Origin: Diaphorobacter ruginosibacter
Lineage (GTDB): Bacteria > Pseudomonadota > Gammaproteobacteria > Burkholderiales > Burkholderiaceae_C
Direction of reading: 5' to 3'
Assembly: GCF_014395975.1 (NCBI RefSeq)
Contig: NZ_CP060714.1
Span: 4,030,001 to 4,094,000, forward strand
DNA: 64,000 nt
This document shows, piece by piece, positions 43,379-50,521 of this stretch. Numbering within the stretch: position 1 is the stretch's first letter; every line of letters starts with the position of its first letter. Made by a program: the position numbers and the translations under genes. The notes below the pieces were generated by a model. That model did not search any database. It saw only the letters and a program-made list of their open reading frames with translations, and was not told where the DNA came from.

Positions 43379-43789
43379 TTATGCCGCACCTTCGGAAGAT
43401 TTGCAAGTCCTTGCGCAATAAATCATCCAAAATTTTTTCAACCCAAAGATCCTCCCTTGATGCCAGTCCCGGTTGGTCATTCCCATCTTTCGACGGACTG
43501 CGTTCGGGTGCTCTCGTTGAGGTACATAGTATGCAAACAGCACGCGGCGAAATTGCATTGGAACGACTTGAAGACAACGTTGCACTTGCATCGCGGACCA
43601 GTCGGGAATGAATGGCTCCAAAGGAACCTCGCAGTCTACGCTGCGAATCGGTGGATGTTTGTAGAGTCCTTCAGCGCTGCCGCACCGTTGCCTGCGCCAA
43701 CGGTCTTGTGCCCATGCTCCATACTTTCGAAGGATGTCCTCGGCTTCACGAAGATCCGACGGCACCATGATTTCAAGATCTCTTTTCAT
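43379..43789 (-). CDS. Q-like late antitermination protein
   Basis: From ATG 43789 (MKRDLEIMVPSDLREAEDIL) the protein is 136 residues. The stretch YGAWAQDRWRRQRCGSAEGL and the C-terminal YVPQREHPNAVRRKMGMTNR, a helix-turn-helix-like part, resemble antitermination Q proteins of Burkholderiales phages. It follows the P-like gene with a four-base overlap (ATGA) and precedes the late genes, the right place for Q. Q lets RNA polymerase pass terminators, several of which punctuate the tail genes. Confidence 0.7.
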   Translation of the reverse strand: MKRDLEIMVPSDLREAEDILRKYGAWAQDRWRRQRCGSAEGLYKHPPIRSVDCEVPLEPFIPDWSAMQVQRCLQVVPMQFRRVLFAYYVPQREHPNAVRRKMGMTNRDWHQGRIFGLKKFWMIYCARTCKSSEGAA

Positions 43790-44352
43790 AGGCTTCCTTT
43801 CCAAATTTTTTCGATGCATACCTGCACCCTATCCATGCCTAGTGCTTCGCGCGCAAACTTCAGGCAGATTGGTCGCACGCTCTTGTCGCCTTGTTCCACG
43901 CGCCCCACAAGACTTCGCGCCCAGTCCTTTCCATCGTTGTGCCTGGCAAGATCCACTCTTATCGGCTCAACCGAAAAAGCTACCAATGAGGTATGTCCCT
44001 GTTCATCAACATAGGTATGACGCGGCATCGCGGCCTCACACAGCTTTTCGAACTGGGGAAGATTGGGGGGAAACTCGGGATGCTCCTTCTGCAGCCGGCA
44101 GGCAGCCGTTTCCACAACGTCAGGCGCATACTTGCACAGCGCACTCTCCCACACCATCATTGCGGCGCGAATCCCCTTATCCTTACCGCTAGCGTCCTTC
44201 TCTCCTGTCGAAAACTTCGATACGAACTGGTTGCCATAGCTTCCGTGCAGCAATAGAAAGAGCTTGCGTATGAGGGCAGATTCGCCACGCGACTCGGATT
44301 GCTTTTGACCACAACGCACAGGCTCGTCAACCAGCATAGAAACGTTGTTCAT
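43786..44352 (-). CDS. P-like phage replication protein (helicase loader)
   Basis: The 188-residue protein contains LIRKLFLLLHGSYGNQFVSK and KGIRAAMMVWESAL followed by HPEFPPNLPQFEKLCEAAMP, a pattern I associate with phage replication protein P in Burkholderiales. P loads the host DnaB helicase onto the origin recognised by O. It overlaps the O-like gene stop by four bases (ATGA) and is followed by Q. Confidence 0.7.
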   Translation of the reverse strand: MNNVSMLVDEPVRCGQKQSESRGESALIRKLFLLLHGSYGNQFVSKFSTGEKDASGKDKGIRAAMMVWESALCKYAPDVVETAACRLQKEHPEFPPNLPQFEKLCEAAMPRHTYVDEQGHTSLVAFSVEPIRVDLARHNDGKDWARSLVGRVEQGDKSVRPICLKFAREALGMDRVQVCIEKIWKGSL

Positions 44353-45089
44353 TCAAAGACTCCGTCAAATATTGCTGCCGCAGCAGCGGCATATTTGTGC
44401 TCCGTTGCAGAGCGGCGCACTGAACGCGATCCAGACACCGATGGGTCAGGCTTGAACAGCCCCTGCCACCCGCCAATAGCAGCGTTCTCCAGCGCTGCAG
44501 CATGGTCCACACCTTCTGCCCTCCAGGCAGACAACTTGTCAATGGCCATCTGCTTCTGCGCGTTTGTTGCCTTCTTCCGCTTTGGACAGGAGTGCCATGC
44601 ATCCCAATGGGCTTGGTTGATCCACTCAGGAAGCTGGAACGCAGGCGCTGAAGTGCGTGCAAATTGCTTTTTTTTCTCTTCTCTCTCTTCTCTTTCTTTT
44701 TCTAGCTCTGTATCTGCATCTTGCACCGTTGTCGAAACGTTTCGAGCCTGTTTCAGACGTTCGCGATAGGCTTTCACACGCTCAGTGCTTGAGTCGCTTT
44801 GCATCTGGCGGGTATCCCAGGCACATGGCTGGCAGGTTTCCCTATCGATCAGCCCCATACGGGCCAGGCGCGCGACAATCTTCTCCAACTCCTGAAGAGT
44901 GACTCCCATCTTGAGCGCCACCTTACGCTGCAGCATCTCCGCATCAGGCTCACTGTCGAGCACCCCTTTGCCTTTGAGACACAGGATGGCTACGAAGTGC
45001 CAGCGGTCCTCAAATGCAAGCAGACCCAGCTTCTCATCGTCGATGATTTCCGTATAGAGCCGCAACCACGGCAAGGTCTTGGCCGTCAA
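44349..45089 (-). CDS. O-like phage replication initiator
   Basis: The likely start is TTG 45089, which overlaps the stop of the upstream gene as TTGA; the protein is then 246 residues (LTAKTLPWLRLYTEIIDDEK, first Leu read as Met). The N-terminal winged-helix-like domain (about residues 10-80) is followed by a charged linker (TELEKEREEREEKKKQ) and a C-terminal DnaT/O-like domain (LPEWINQAHWDAWHSCPKRK). Such proteins bind the phage origin. An in-frame ATG at 45149 is inside the upstream gene and less likely. Confidence 0.72.
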   Translation of the reverse strand: MTAKTLPWLRLYTEIIDDEKLGLLAFEDRWHFVAILCLKGKGVLDSEPDAEMLQRKVALKMGVTLQELEKIVARLARMGLIDRETCQPCAWDTRQMQSDSSTERVKAYRERLKQARNVSTTVQDADTELEKEREEREEKKKQFARTSAPAFQLPEWINQAHWDAWHSCPKRKKATNAQKQMAIDKLSAWRAEGVDHAAALENAAIGGWQGLFKPDPSVSGSRSVRRSATEHKYAAAAAAIFDGVFE

Positions 45090-45373
45090 GCTGCCTCCCA
45101 AACACGGAACTTGCCACGCAGCATGTCGCCCCCTGACGGCGCCTGGCACACACGTACTTTCCCGTCTCGCAGGAGTTCAGGCAATCGACGGTCAATTTGA
45201 ACCACCGTCAGCCCGGTAAGACGCTGCAGTTCATCGGCAGTAGACTCACCGGCCTTACGGAGCGCCGTGAGAATCCGATTGCAATGGCTCGACGAAAACC
45301 GGGCCGCGCGTCCGGCTGCCCGAACGCTGGTGAATGGATCACTCGCGCGAGCTGGTATCTTTGAATGACTCAT
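45086..45373 (-). CDS. Phage winged-helix-like protein, unknown function
   Basis: The 95-residue protein reads as a compact winged helix: SSSHCNRILTALRKAGESTA, then DELQRLTGLTVVQIDRRLPE and a wing (LLRDGKVRVC). It lies directly upstream of the O-like gene with a TTGA overlap and probably acts in early regulation or origin binding. No closer family recognised. Confidence 0.6.
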   Translation of the reverse strand: MSHSKIPARASDPFTSVRAAGRAARFSSSHCNRILTALRKAGESTADELQRLTGLTVVQIDRRLPELLRDGKVRVCQAPSGGDMLRGKFRVWEAA

Positions 45374-45543
45374 GAATCGCTCCGTTTGAAATGTGTTTCA
45401 GATGTCTGCGTGTCTGGCACTCGCCTGGCGAACACAACCGCAGAGGCGGCATATGGCGCCGGGTCAGGTTGACTAATTAAGGCGCTCATTGCGATGGAGT
45501 TCTTCCGCTGATGAGAAGTACATAGGTGGAGTGAGCATGTGAC

Positions 45544-45771
45544 TCAATCCTCCTGTCGACTGAATAGGGGCGTTGCGTAGAGGGAAAGACAGCGAAGCGC
45601 GGGCTTGTCCGCCTTGAGAACGCCTTGAGTTGCCAGTTGCACCTGGTACTGCCGGCAATCAGGGATTGCGCCGCCAGCAACCCATTCCGCAATCGTCGAT
45701 TGCGCGCATCCCAACGCACGTGCCGCCACCGCCTGGGTTCGGAAAAATGTAATGAGTTCCGCTGTATTCAT
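45544..45771 (-). CDS. Cro/YdaS-like DNA-binding protein
   Basis: From ATG 45771 (MNTAELITFFRTQAVAARAL) the protein is 75 residues with a helix-turn-helix (AVAARALGCAQSTIAEWVAG) of the YdaS/Cro type. It is the first gene of the leftward early operon and is divergent from the repressor gene. The start codon is only seven bases after the -10 box of its promoter, so the mRNA may be nearly leaderless. Confidence 0.78.
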   Translation of the reverse strand: MNTAELITFFRTQAVAARALGCAQSTIAEWVAGGAIPDCRQYQVQLATQGVLKADKPALRCLSLYATPLFSRQED

Positions 45772-45778
45772 GAACCAA

Positions 45779-45820
45779 ATTATCGGTATTCCGAATATTA
45801 AAGTCAATCGGAATTCTGAT
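45779..45820 (-). promoter_or_regulatory. Leftward early promoter (PR-like) with two operators
   Basis: On the minus strand TTGACT (45807-45802), a 17-base spacer and GATAAT (45784-45779) form a near-consensus sigma-70 promoter. Two palindromic operators overlap it: ATCAGAATTCCGATT (45820-45806) covering the -35 edge, and ATTCGGAATACCGAT (45796-45782) covering spacer and -10. Their centres are 25 bases apart. Confidence 0.82.
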
Positions 45821-45844
45821 TTTTTCTTGATGGATCATGTTGCA

Positions 45845-46327
45845 ATGACCTCCATCCCCATCTTTCAGACCTTTGGCGAACGCCTCTCCTGGTGGATCAA
45901 GCATCGCGATCTGACGCAAAAGGAGTTGGCGGTGCTTGTAGGCGTCGGCCAGCCTGCGCTGAATGAGCTGATCAAGGGGCGCTCCGCCGAGCCTCGAGCG
46001 GGAGCATTTGTCAAGATGTGCAAGGTGCTTGGCCTTCGGCCTGAGTATCTGATTTGGGGTGAAGGCCCGGCCGAGGCAACGAACTTCGCCCAATTGACGG
46101 GACTGGAAGCTCAGCTTGTGATGCTATTTCGCGGCTTGCCGGACGATGCAAAGCGAGACGCCCTCCTGATTGACGTCAACCATGCCTACAACCGGACATC
46201 GTCCGGCAAACCCACGGCAGCCGACCCCTTTGGCGGAGCAACCCCACCCTCCCCGCCCAAGGCCGTCAAGTCGACCACCAAGGCCCCCAAACCTCCATCT
46301 GCCAAAAAGCCCAGGCAGCATGCCTAG
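45845..46327 (+). CDS. CI-like phage repressor without peptidase domain
   Basis: From ATG 45845 (MTSIPIFQTFGERLSWWIKH) the protein is 160 residues; ATG 45830 is an alternative. The XRE helix-turn-helix is LTQKELAVLVGVGQPALNEL. After a short helical region the C-terminus is a disordered, basic tail (PPSPPKAVKSTTKAPKPPSA). There is no S24 LexA-like domain, so self-cleavage with RecA is not expected. It is divergent from the Cro-like gene, with shared operators between them. Confidence 0.78.
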   Translation: MTSIPIFQTFGERLSWWIKHRDLTQKELAVLVGVGQPALNELIKGRSAEPRAGAFVKMCKVLGLRPEYLIWGEGPAEATNFAQLTGLEAQLVMLFRGLPDDAKRDALLIDVNHAYNRTSSGKPTAADPFGGATPPSPPKAVKSTTKAPKPPSAKKPRQHA

Positions 46328-46530
46328 CCACCTCTGAGCAACCTATCTCTTGCTCAGCCCGCGAGGACATGGGAAGGCCCGCGTTTCGAGAGTGTCTGTA
46401 CATCTTGGCCGTGCCAACTCCCATCGACATCGACGGGCACCACCATAGACACCCACTATCGCACTGCGAGGCAGATCATCGGACTACAGGACGCCAAGCA
46501 GCGCCAGGAATGACCGGGGAGCGAAGCGCA

Positions 46531-46815
46531 TCAATCTACTGCTGCGCTTGAAATCGCAACCTTGTCAGGCATCAGCATCCTGAGCAGGCTTGCCTGGTGC
46601 TTCTCCCCAAAAAGCAACACGTGAGCACAACAACAAAAGAGCGCCGCCAGTTCTGCAAGTTGAATCGCAGATGGGCAGTTCACCCCTTTCTCCCACAGCG
46701 AAACAGCCTGCCGGGTGACGCCAACGAATGCCGCGACGTCGCCCTGAGACAGCCGGAGCTTCTTGCGCTCCATCTGCAGACGTTCGCCCAGTCCGCGCTT
46801 CTGCTCTTCTCTCAT
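46531..46815 (-). CDS. Small XRE-family regulator under a LexA box
   Basis: From ATG 46815 (MREEQKRGLGERLQMERKKL), preceded by GGAG, the protein is 94 residues. The helix-turn-helix is LSQGDVAAFVGVTRQAVSLW. After it comes an odd triple cysteine (ALFCCCAHVLLFGEK) where relatives have ordinary hydrophobic residues. The gene is convergent with the repressor gene and has a consensus-like LexA site directly upstream. A role as SOS-induced antirepressor is inferred. Confidence 0.75.
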   Translation of the reverse strand: MREEQKRGLGERLQMERKKLRLSQGDVAAFVGVTRQAVSLWEKGVNCPSAIQLAELAALFCCCAHVLLFGEKHQASLLRMLMPDKVAISSAAVD

Positions 46816-46826
46816 GCGCACTCCAA

Positions 46827-46846
46827 TACTGTATAAACATACAGTA
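46827..46846 (-). promoter_or_regulatory. LexA (SOS) box
   Basis: The bases TACTGTATAAACATACAGTA fit the CTGT-N8-ACAG LexA site of beta- and gammaproteobacteria, with the extended TA ends. The site begins 12 bases before the ATG of the small XRE gene, over its expected promoter, so transcription should rise when LexA is inactivated. Confidence 0.82.
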
Positions 46847-46960
46847 TTCCACAGTAATTGACACAACGCAATGTCAATTTTCCATTGCAGTGCAACGCAA
46901 AATTGCGCCGCTTCAAAATTAATAGCGCATTCCGCACTCATGCCACGGCAGAGAAAATTT

Positions 46961-47003
46961 ATTCGGAATTCCGATTGACAATTTAATTCAGAATTCCGAT
47001 AAT
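46961..47003 (+). promoter_or_regulatory. Rightward early promoter (PL-like) with two operators
   Basis: TTGACA (46975-46980), a 17-base spacer and GATAAT (46998-47003) form a near-perfect sigma-70 promoter. Operators ATTCGGAATTCCGAT (46961-46975) and TTCAGAATTCCGAT (46987-47000) overlap it, with centres 25 bases apart. The layout and sequence mirror the PR-like promoter at 45779-45820. Confidence 0.85.
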
Positions 47004-47009
47004 TCAATC

Positions 47010-47232
47010 ATCACAAAAACCAAGCCGACGATGGTGAATCGACCGGATCCAAAGGGGTCTGGTCACGAGGCGTCGTTCGTTGGCTGGTGATGGTCGGACC
47101 AAGTACCCACGACCTAAAGCCGGGGCAAAGACCTAGATCACCAGGGAGACCTGCCAGGTGAGACGCTAGGCAATGATTGCCCTTCTTGAGAGGGGTAAAG
47201 CCAAAGCGCCACTGGTTGGCGCTTTGGTTTTA
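47010..47232 (+). ncRNA. Candidate early-left leader RNA ending in an intrinsic terminator
   Basis: Transcription from the promoter at 46975-47003 would start near 47010. No gene follows for about 390 bases. A strong terminator, CCAAAGCGCC (47201-47210) pairing with GGCGCTTTGG (47218-47227) and then TTTT, would release an RNA of about 222 bases. The RNA has several possible stems, for example around 47040-47075. It may be a free RNA or a cis-acting leader for the genes at 47405 and 47788. Confidence 0.55.
47201..47231 (+). terminator. Intrinsic terminator of the early-left leader
   Basis: Ten-base perfect stem CCAAAGCGCC/GGCGCTTTGG with a seven-base loop (ACTGGTT) and TTTT. Confidence 0.85.
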
Positions 47233-47404
47233 GGAAAGGCCCTTCCCTTTGTCTGTGCCATGCCTCCTCTCGCACACGCGAGCACATGGAAGCGCCCAAA
47301 CACATAAGTACCCGCCATGAGAAAGCGCGCTCGCGGAGACGCCAGTGTCCACAAGCGCGTCTCCTCAAAGCACGCTCGGCAAGGCTCACCACATGGAGAA
47401 AAAG

Positions 47405-47680
47405 ATGAACAACGCACAACAAATCACCCTGGTCCCTCCACCGCTCATGGAAGCCATGGACGCACGCGGTGGTGCCGCCATGATGTTCTTCGAACGCAAC
47501 GGGACACATTGGTTCGCTTCGCTCATCCTGGGGCGCAATGAAGGTCAAGCACCTCATTGGATCTCACGCGAACGCCGTAGAGACAAGCTTGGCAGGCTGT
47601 GGGAGATAGAAAACATCCGATACGTACCAGATGACTTCGGCTTCCTTGTCGAAGTACCTCAGTTGCTCATGCTGCACTGA
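47405..47680 (+). CDS. Small phage protein, unknown function
   Basis: From ATG 47405 (MNNAQQITLVPPPLMEAMDA), chosen because GGAG lies nine bases upstream, the protein is 91 residues. It has MMFFERNGTHWFASLILGRN and ends in hydrophobic LVEVPQLLMLH. No family recognised. It is the first gene after the leader terminator in the early-left unit, where lambda-like phages carry recombination or host-takeover genes. Confidence 0.6.
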   Translation: MNNAQQITLVPPPLMEAMDARGGAAMMFFERNGTHWFASLILGRNEGQAPHWISRERRRDKLGRLWEIENIRYVPDDFGFLVEVPQLLMLH

Positions 47681-47787
47681 TGTGCGGGGCTCGAAGCGCA
47701 CGGCATCAGCACGGCTCGAGCGCCTTCATTCATGGACGCCGCCAGGTCGCAGCGTTCAAGCATTTCAATCCTTCCACCGGAGTTCAC

Positions 47788-48012
47788 ATGGACAGCATTC
47801 ATCCTGTCATGCGCGATGCGCTGAATGGCTTCGCCCCCCGTTCATTCAACGATGACGACATCTATATCTATGACATTCAGTCCCGGCAAATTGTGGAGAG
47901 CTTTGGATCCGCCAGTCCCACCGCTCGTGCAGCTCGATACAGCGGCATTCCAGTAAAGGCCGGTCAATCCTGGTGCAGAGGCATGCAGGCCAAATACATG
48001 GAGTTGTCATGA
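47788..48012 (+). CDS. Small phage protein, unknown function
   Basis: From ATG 47788 (MDSIHPVMRDALNGFAPRSF), with GGAG nine bases upstream, the protein is 74 residues. It has an acidic centre (NDDDIYIYDIQSRQIVESFG) and a basic C-terminal part. No family recognised. It is the last gene I assign to the prophage. Confidence 0.6.
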   Translation: MDSIHPVMRDALNGFAPRSFNDDDIYIYDIQSRQIVESFGSASPTARAARYSGIPVKAGQSWCRGMQAKYMELS

Positions 48013-48413
48013 ACCCAACAACCCGGCGCTATCCGCGCACACTTCTGGAGGCCTTCCCCTGTGACGCAAGCAACGCCAATCCAATTCAAAGATACCGCCA
48101 GCCGCTCCCGAAGCGGCTCTTTTTTTGGTTCCTACGCAATGGCTGGTGTGCTGTACCTTTGTACCTCATTGTTCTTCTCATGTCTGGCTGTGTTGATGAT
48201 CTTGTGGCCGTTCAGAACATGGCCGGCGGTCTGAAAGACAGTACAGCGAGGTGCCATCGTGGCGATATAGAAAGTGCTGATTGAGCTGGCAGAGTGTGCA
48301 TGGTACATGCCTTCGCATGGAACGAGTCAACACCGACCGCGCAATTGTGTTCAATACAACCATGCAAGTCGCATTCAGACTCTGAGTTCGTGAACCACTT
48401 GCTGTCTTCTTTC
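48013..48413. other. Intergenic region at the presumed right prophage edge
   Basis: These 401 bases hold no gene I can support. A terminator lies at 48101-48126. I looked for a copy of the tRNA-Sec 3' end (TCCTTTCCGCCA) and found nothing beyond a six-base match (CCGCCA at 48095-48100), so the right attachment site is missing or diverged. Confidence 0.45.
48101..48126 (+). terminator. Intrinsic terminator after the early-left unit
   Basis: GCCGCT-CCCGA-AGCGGC is followed by TCTTTTTTT. It would end transcripts coming from the early-left promoter. Confidence 0.85.
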
Positions 48414-49034
48414 ATGCTGACCTCCTTGCTAGCCATGTCCGGATTCGCACTGGCCGGAGCGATTACGCCCGGCCCCGTCAACGTGCTCGCGCTGCGCCAC
48501 GGAACCCAGCCCCAACGTAGCGTGGCATGGCTCTACGTCCTGGGTGCCAGCGTCAGCTATGCCGTGGTGGTCTGGGTCATGGGGCAAAGCGGGCAACTCC
48601 TGCTACGGATTCCGGTGCTTGCAGCGTCGGCTCCGTGGATCTGTGCGATCTACCTGCTATGGCTTGCCTGGCGTGTGGCGACAGCACCGGTATCGTCGCC
48701 GTCATCGCAAGAGCAGGACACCCCTCCCCTTCGACCCATGCAGGCCTTCGCACAAGGGGCCGCCGTGCAGGCGCTCAACCCGAAGGCCTGGCTGGTGGCA
48801 TTGTCCGGAGTCGGCATGTTCGTGATTCCGTTGACAGCACGTGGCACCGCAGCGGCATCCGCACTTGCCTGGTTTTGCGGCATTTCCCTGCTGGCCTGCC
48901 TGGTGGGCATCGGCTGCTGGGCCATTCTGGGTAAAGTACTCGCACGTTGGCTTCAGACGCCCCGACGCCAACGGATCTTCAACGGACTGCTTGCGGCGCT
49001 GCTGGCCTGCAGCGTGCTTGGAGTGCTGGCATGA
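48414..49034 (+). CDS. LysE-family exporter
   Basis: From ATG 48414 (MLTSLLAMSGFALAGAITPG) the protein is 206 residues with about six hydrophobic helices and the LysE/RhtB motif AGAITPGPVNVLALRHG. Members export amino acids or related compounds. A GTG at 48390 is an alternative start; neither has a clear ribosome-binding site. An AraC regulator follows after 47 bases, which may control it. Confidence 0.9.
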   Translation: MLTSLLAMSGFALAGAITPGPVNVLALRHGTQPQRSVAWLYVLGASVSYAVVVWVMGQSGQLLLRIPVLAASAPWICAIYLLWLAWRVATAPVSSPSSQEQDTPPLRPMQAFAQGAAVQALNPKAWLVALSGVGMFVIPLTARGTAAASALAWFCGISLLACLVGIGCWAILGKVLARWLQTPRRQRIFNGLLAALLACSVLGVLA

Positions 49035-49081
49035 TGATGGGCAGCGAACGCCCATCGCATAGCCGCGTATTCTTGCCCTCA

Positions 49082-49900
49082 ATGACACAGCAGATCCATC
49101 ATTTCCACCGACACCCCCTGGCCCCATGGATGGAATTGCGTGTCAGCGGGCCTTCGCCGCACTGTTTCCGGCTCCATGCCCATGACGAGTACTCGATCGG
49201 CATCGTGGACCACGGCAGCGCCGTGTTCCATCATGCAGGCGGCCCGGAGCGCGTCAACAAAGGCAGCATCGTGCTGATCGAACCAGGGCGCTGGCATGCA
49301 TGCAACCCCGATCAGGTCACCGACTGGGCCTATCGCATGCTGTTCGTGCGTGCCGAGTGGGTGCACGAGCAGTTGCAGGCCACATCCGTGATCTTTCCTC
49401 ACCGGGCACTGCATGATGCCAAGCTGGCGGCAACGGTTGATCGCCTCTGCCGGCCGTTGGACGGGCAGCACGCCGGGGTCGCAAGCCACGTTCGGCTTCT
49501 GCGGGATTTTCTTCAGCGCGTGAGCTCTTTGTCTGTTGCCGATGAAGAAAGAAACACCAGCAGCTTCCATGCCGTGCACGAGGCGCTGGAGACCTTGCAC
49601 CGACATCCAGGCGCTGCCACCAGCGTGCAGTCGCTGGCACATGCAACAGGCATGAGCGCCTCGCGCTTCATCCGACACTTCAAGGCGGCAACGGGTGTCA
49701 CGCCAGGTGCCTATCGCCTCAACCTGCGCCTGAACGGCGCGCGGCGCCTGCTGGCGCAAGGCATGCATCTGGCCGACGCGGCGCATTGCATGGGATTTGC
49801 GGATCAGGCCCACATGCAACGCGCCTTCAAAGCCCACCATTCGCTCACGCCAGGCAACTATGCCTCGACCGCAGAAGTGCCCGAAGCCGGGCCACGGTAA
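49082..49900 (+). CDS. AraC-family transcriptional regulator
   Basis: From ATG 49082 (MTQQIHHFHRHPLAPWMELR) the protein is 272 residues: an N-terminal cupin-like sensor domain (HAHDEYSIGIVDHGSAVFHH near residues 32-52) and a C-terminal double helix-turn-helix (SLAHATGMSASRFIRHFKAA and HLADAAHCMGFADQAHMQRA). Regulators of this form commonly sit beside LysE exporters. Part of its 3' end is duplicated at 50522. Confidence 0.92.
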   Translation: MTQQIHHFHRHPLAPWMELRVSGPSPHCFRLHAHDEYSIGIVDHGSAVFHHAGGPERVNKGSIVLIEPGRWHACNPDQVTDWAYRMLFVRAEWVHEQLQATSVIFPHRALHDAKLAATVDRLCRPLDGQHAGVASHVRLLRDFLQRVSSLSVADEERNTSSFHAVHEALETLHRHPGAATSVQSLAHATGMSASRFIRHFKAATGVTPGAYRLNLRLNGARRLLAQGMHLADAAHCMGFADQAHMQRAFKAHHSLTPGNYASTAEVPEAGPR

Positions 49901-50066
49901 CACCTGCCAGACCTCTGAGGGTCACAGCTCAAACCTTCAGCTTGAGCCTGTCCTGGTTCTGCGAAGCGATGGCGAATGAATGCGCGCAGTTGGAACCGGG
50001 CTACGCGTAGCGCCAATGTCCCGGTCATTGCCTTCACCACGCATGTCCAGGGATACTGCATCCGAT

Positions 50067-50510
50067 ATGCATCTATTCAAAGAGGGACGCGCTCCTTTCC
50101 TGGAGTTCCTGCGCAATCTCACACCCCAGGCACTCATTCTCTCGATAGCCATGCTGTCGGGGCACAATCTCCAGTGGTCGTGTTGCCATGTGGAGAACAC
50201 ATGGGAAACGATACTGTCTGCCGTGTTTTTCATGATCTGGGTTGCGGCCGTCTGGGCCAACTCTTCATTGTTTGTACAACGGTACTTGATATCGGTTGAG
50301 CGGATTGACCGGGTATCGAAGCGCCTGGGCCAACGGAAGGTGACAGGCTTTCGTCACCTTCAGATGCTCCTGACTTATGCGTGGAGATACCGGCGTGTAG
50401 TTTTTTTGGAATTGGTGTTCGTGGGCGCGGTCTTGGAAATCGGCATGACAGCAGTCGTGATTTTTGGTGTCACCAACTCTCAGGCACTGGCCAAGGCAAT
50501 CAACGGTTAA
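50067..50510 (+). CDS. Hypothetical membrane protein
   Basis: From ATG 50067 (MHLFKEGRAPFLEFLRNLTP) the protein is 147 residues with two or three hydrophobic segments (ILSAVFFMIWVAAVWANSSL and VVFLELVFVGAVLEIGMTAV). ATG 50043 is also possible. I recognise no family. It lies between the AraC gene and a duplicated fragment of that gene, so it may have arrived with the rearrangement. Confidence 0.5.
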   Translation: MHLFKEGRAPFLEFLRNLTPQALILSIAMLSGHNLQWSCCHVENTWETILSAVFFMIWVAAVWANSSLFVQRYLISVERIDRVSKRLGQRKVTGFRHLQMLLTYAWRYRRVVFLELVFVGAVLEIGMTAVVIFGVTNSQALAKAING

Positions 50511-50521
50511 TGTCTCTTCCC

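Larger units (their letters stand above)
29995..48012. mobile_element. Lambda-like prophage remnant at selC, without integrase or head genes
   Basis: The element abuts the 3' end of tRNA-Sec. Reading leftwards from 47000 it has immunity genes, Cro-like, O-like, P-like and Q-like genes, tail tube, G/GT, tape measure, fibres, adhesin, SGNH hydrolase, holin, endolysin and Rz/Rz1. Between Q and the tail tube, where terminase, portal and capsid would stand, there are only about 540 non-coding bases. No integrase or excisionase is seen, and no repeat of the tRNA 3' end was found near 48000, so the right edge is uncertain (between 48012 and 48414). GC content and codon use drop relative to the flanking genes, especially at 43300-47100. 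Confidence 0.85.

Noticed and set aside
29995..48012. An intact, inducible prophage
   Set aside because: No integrase, terminase, portal or capsid gene is visible and the tape measure frame is broken, so virion formation is not expected.
48090..48105. CCGCCA near 48095 as attR copy of the tRNA-Sec 3' end
   Set aside because: Only six bases match; integration at a tRNA normally leaves a longer repeat. Too weak to call an attachment site.
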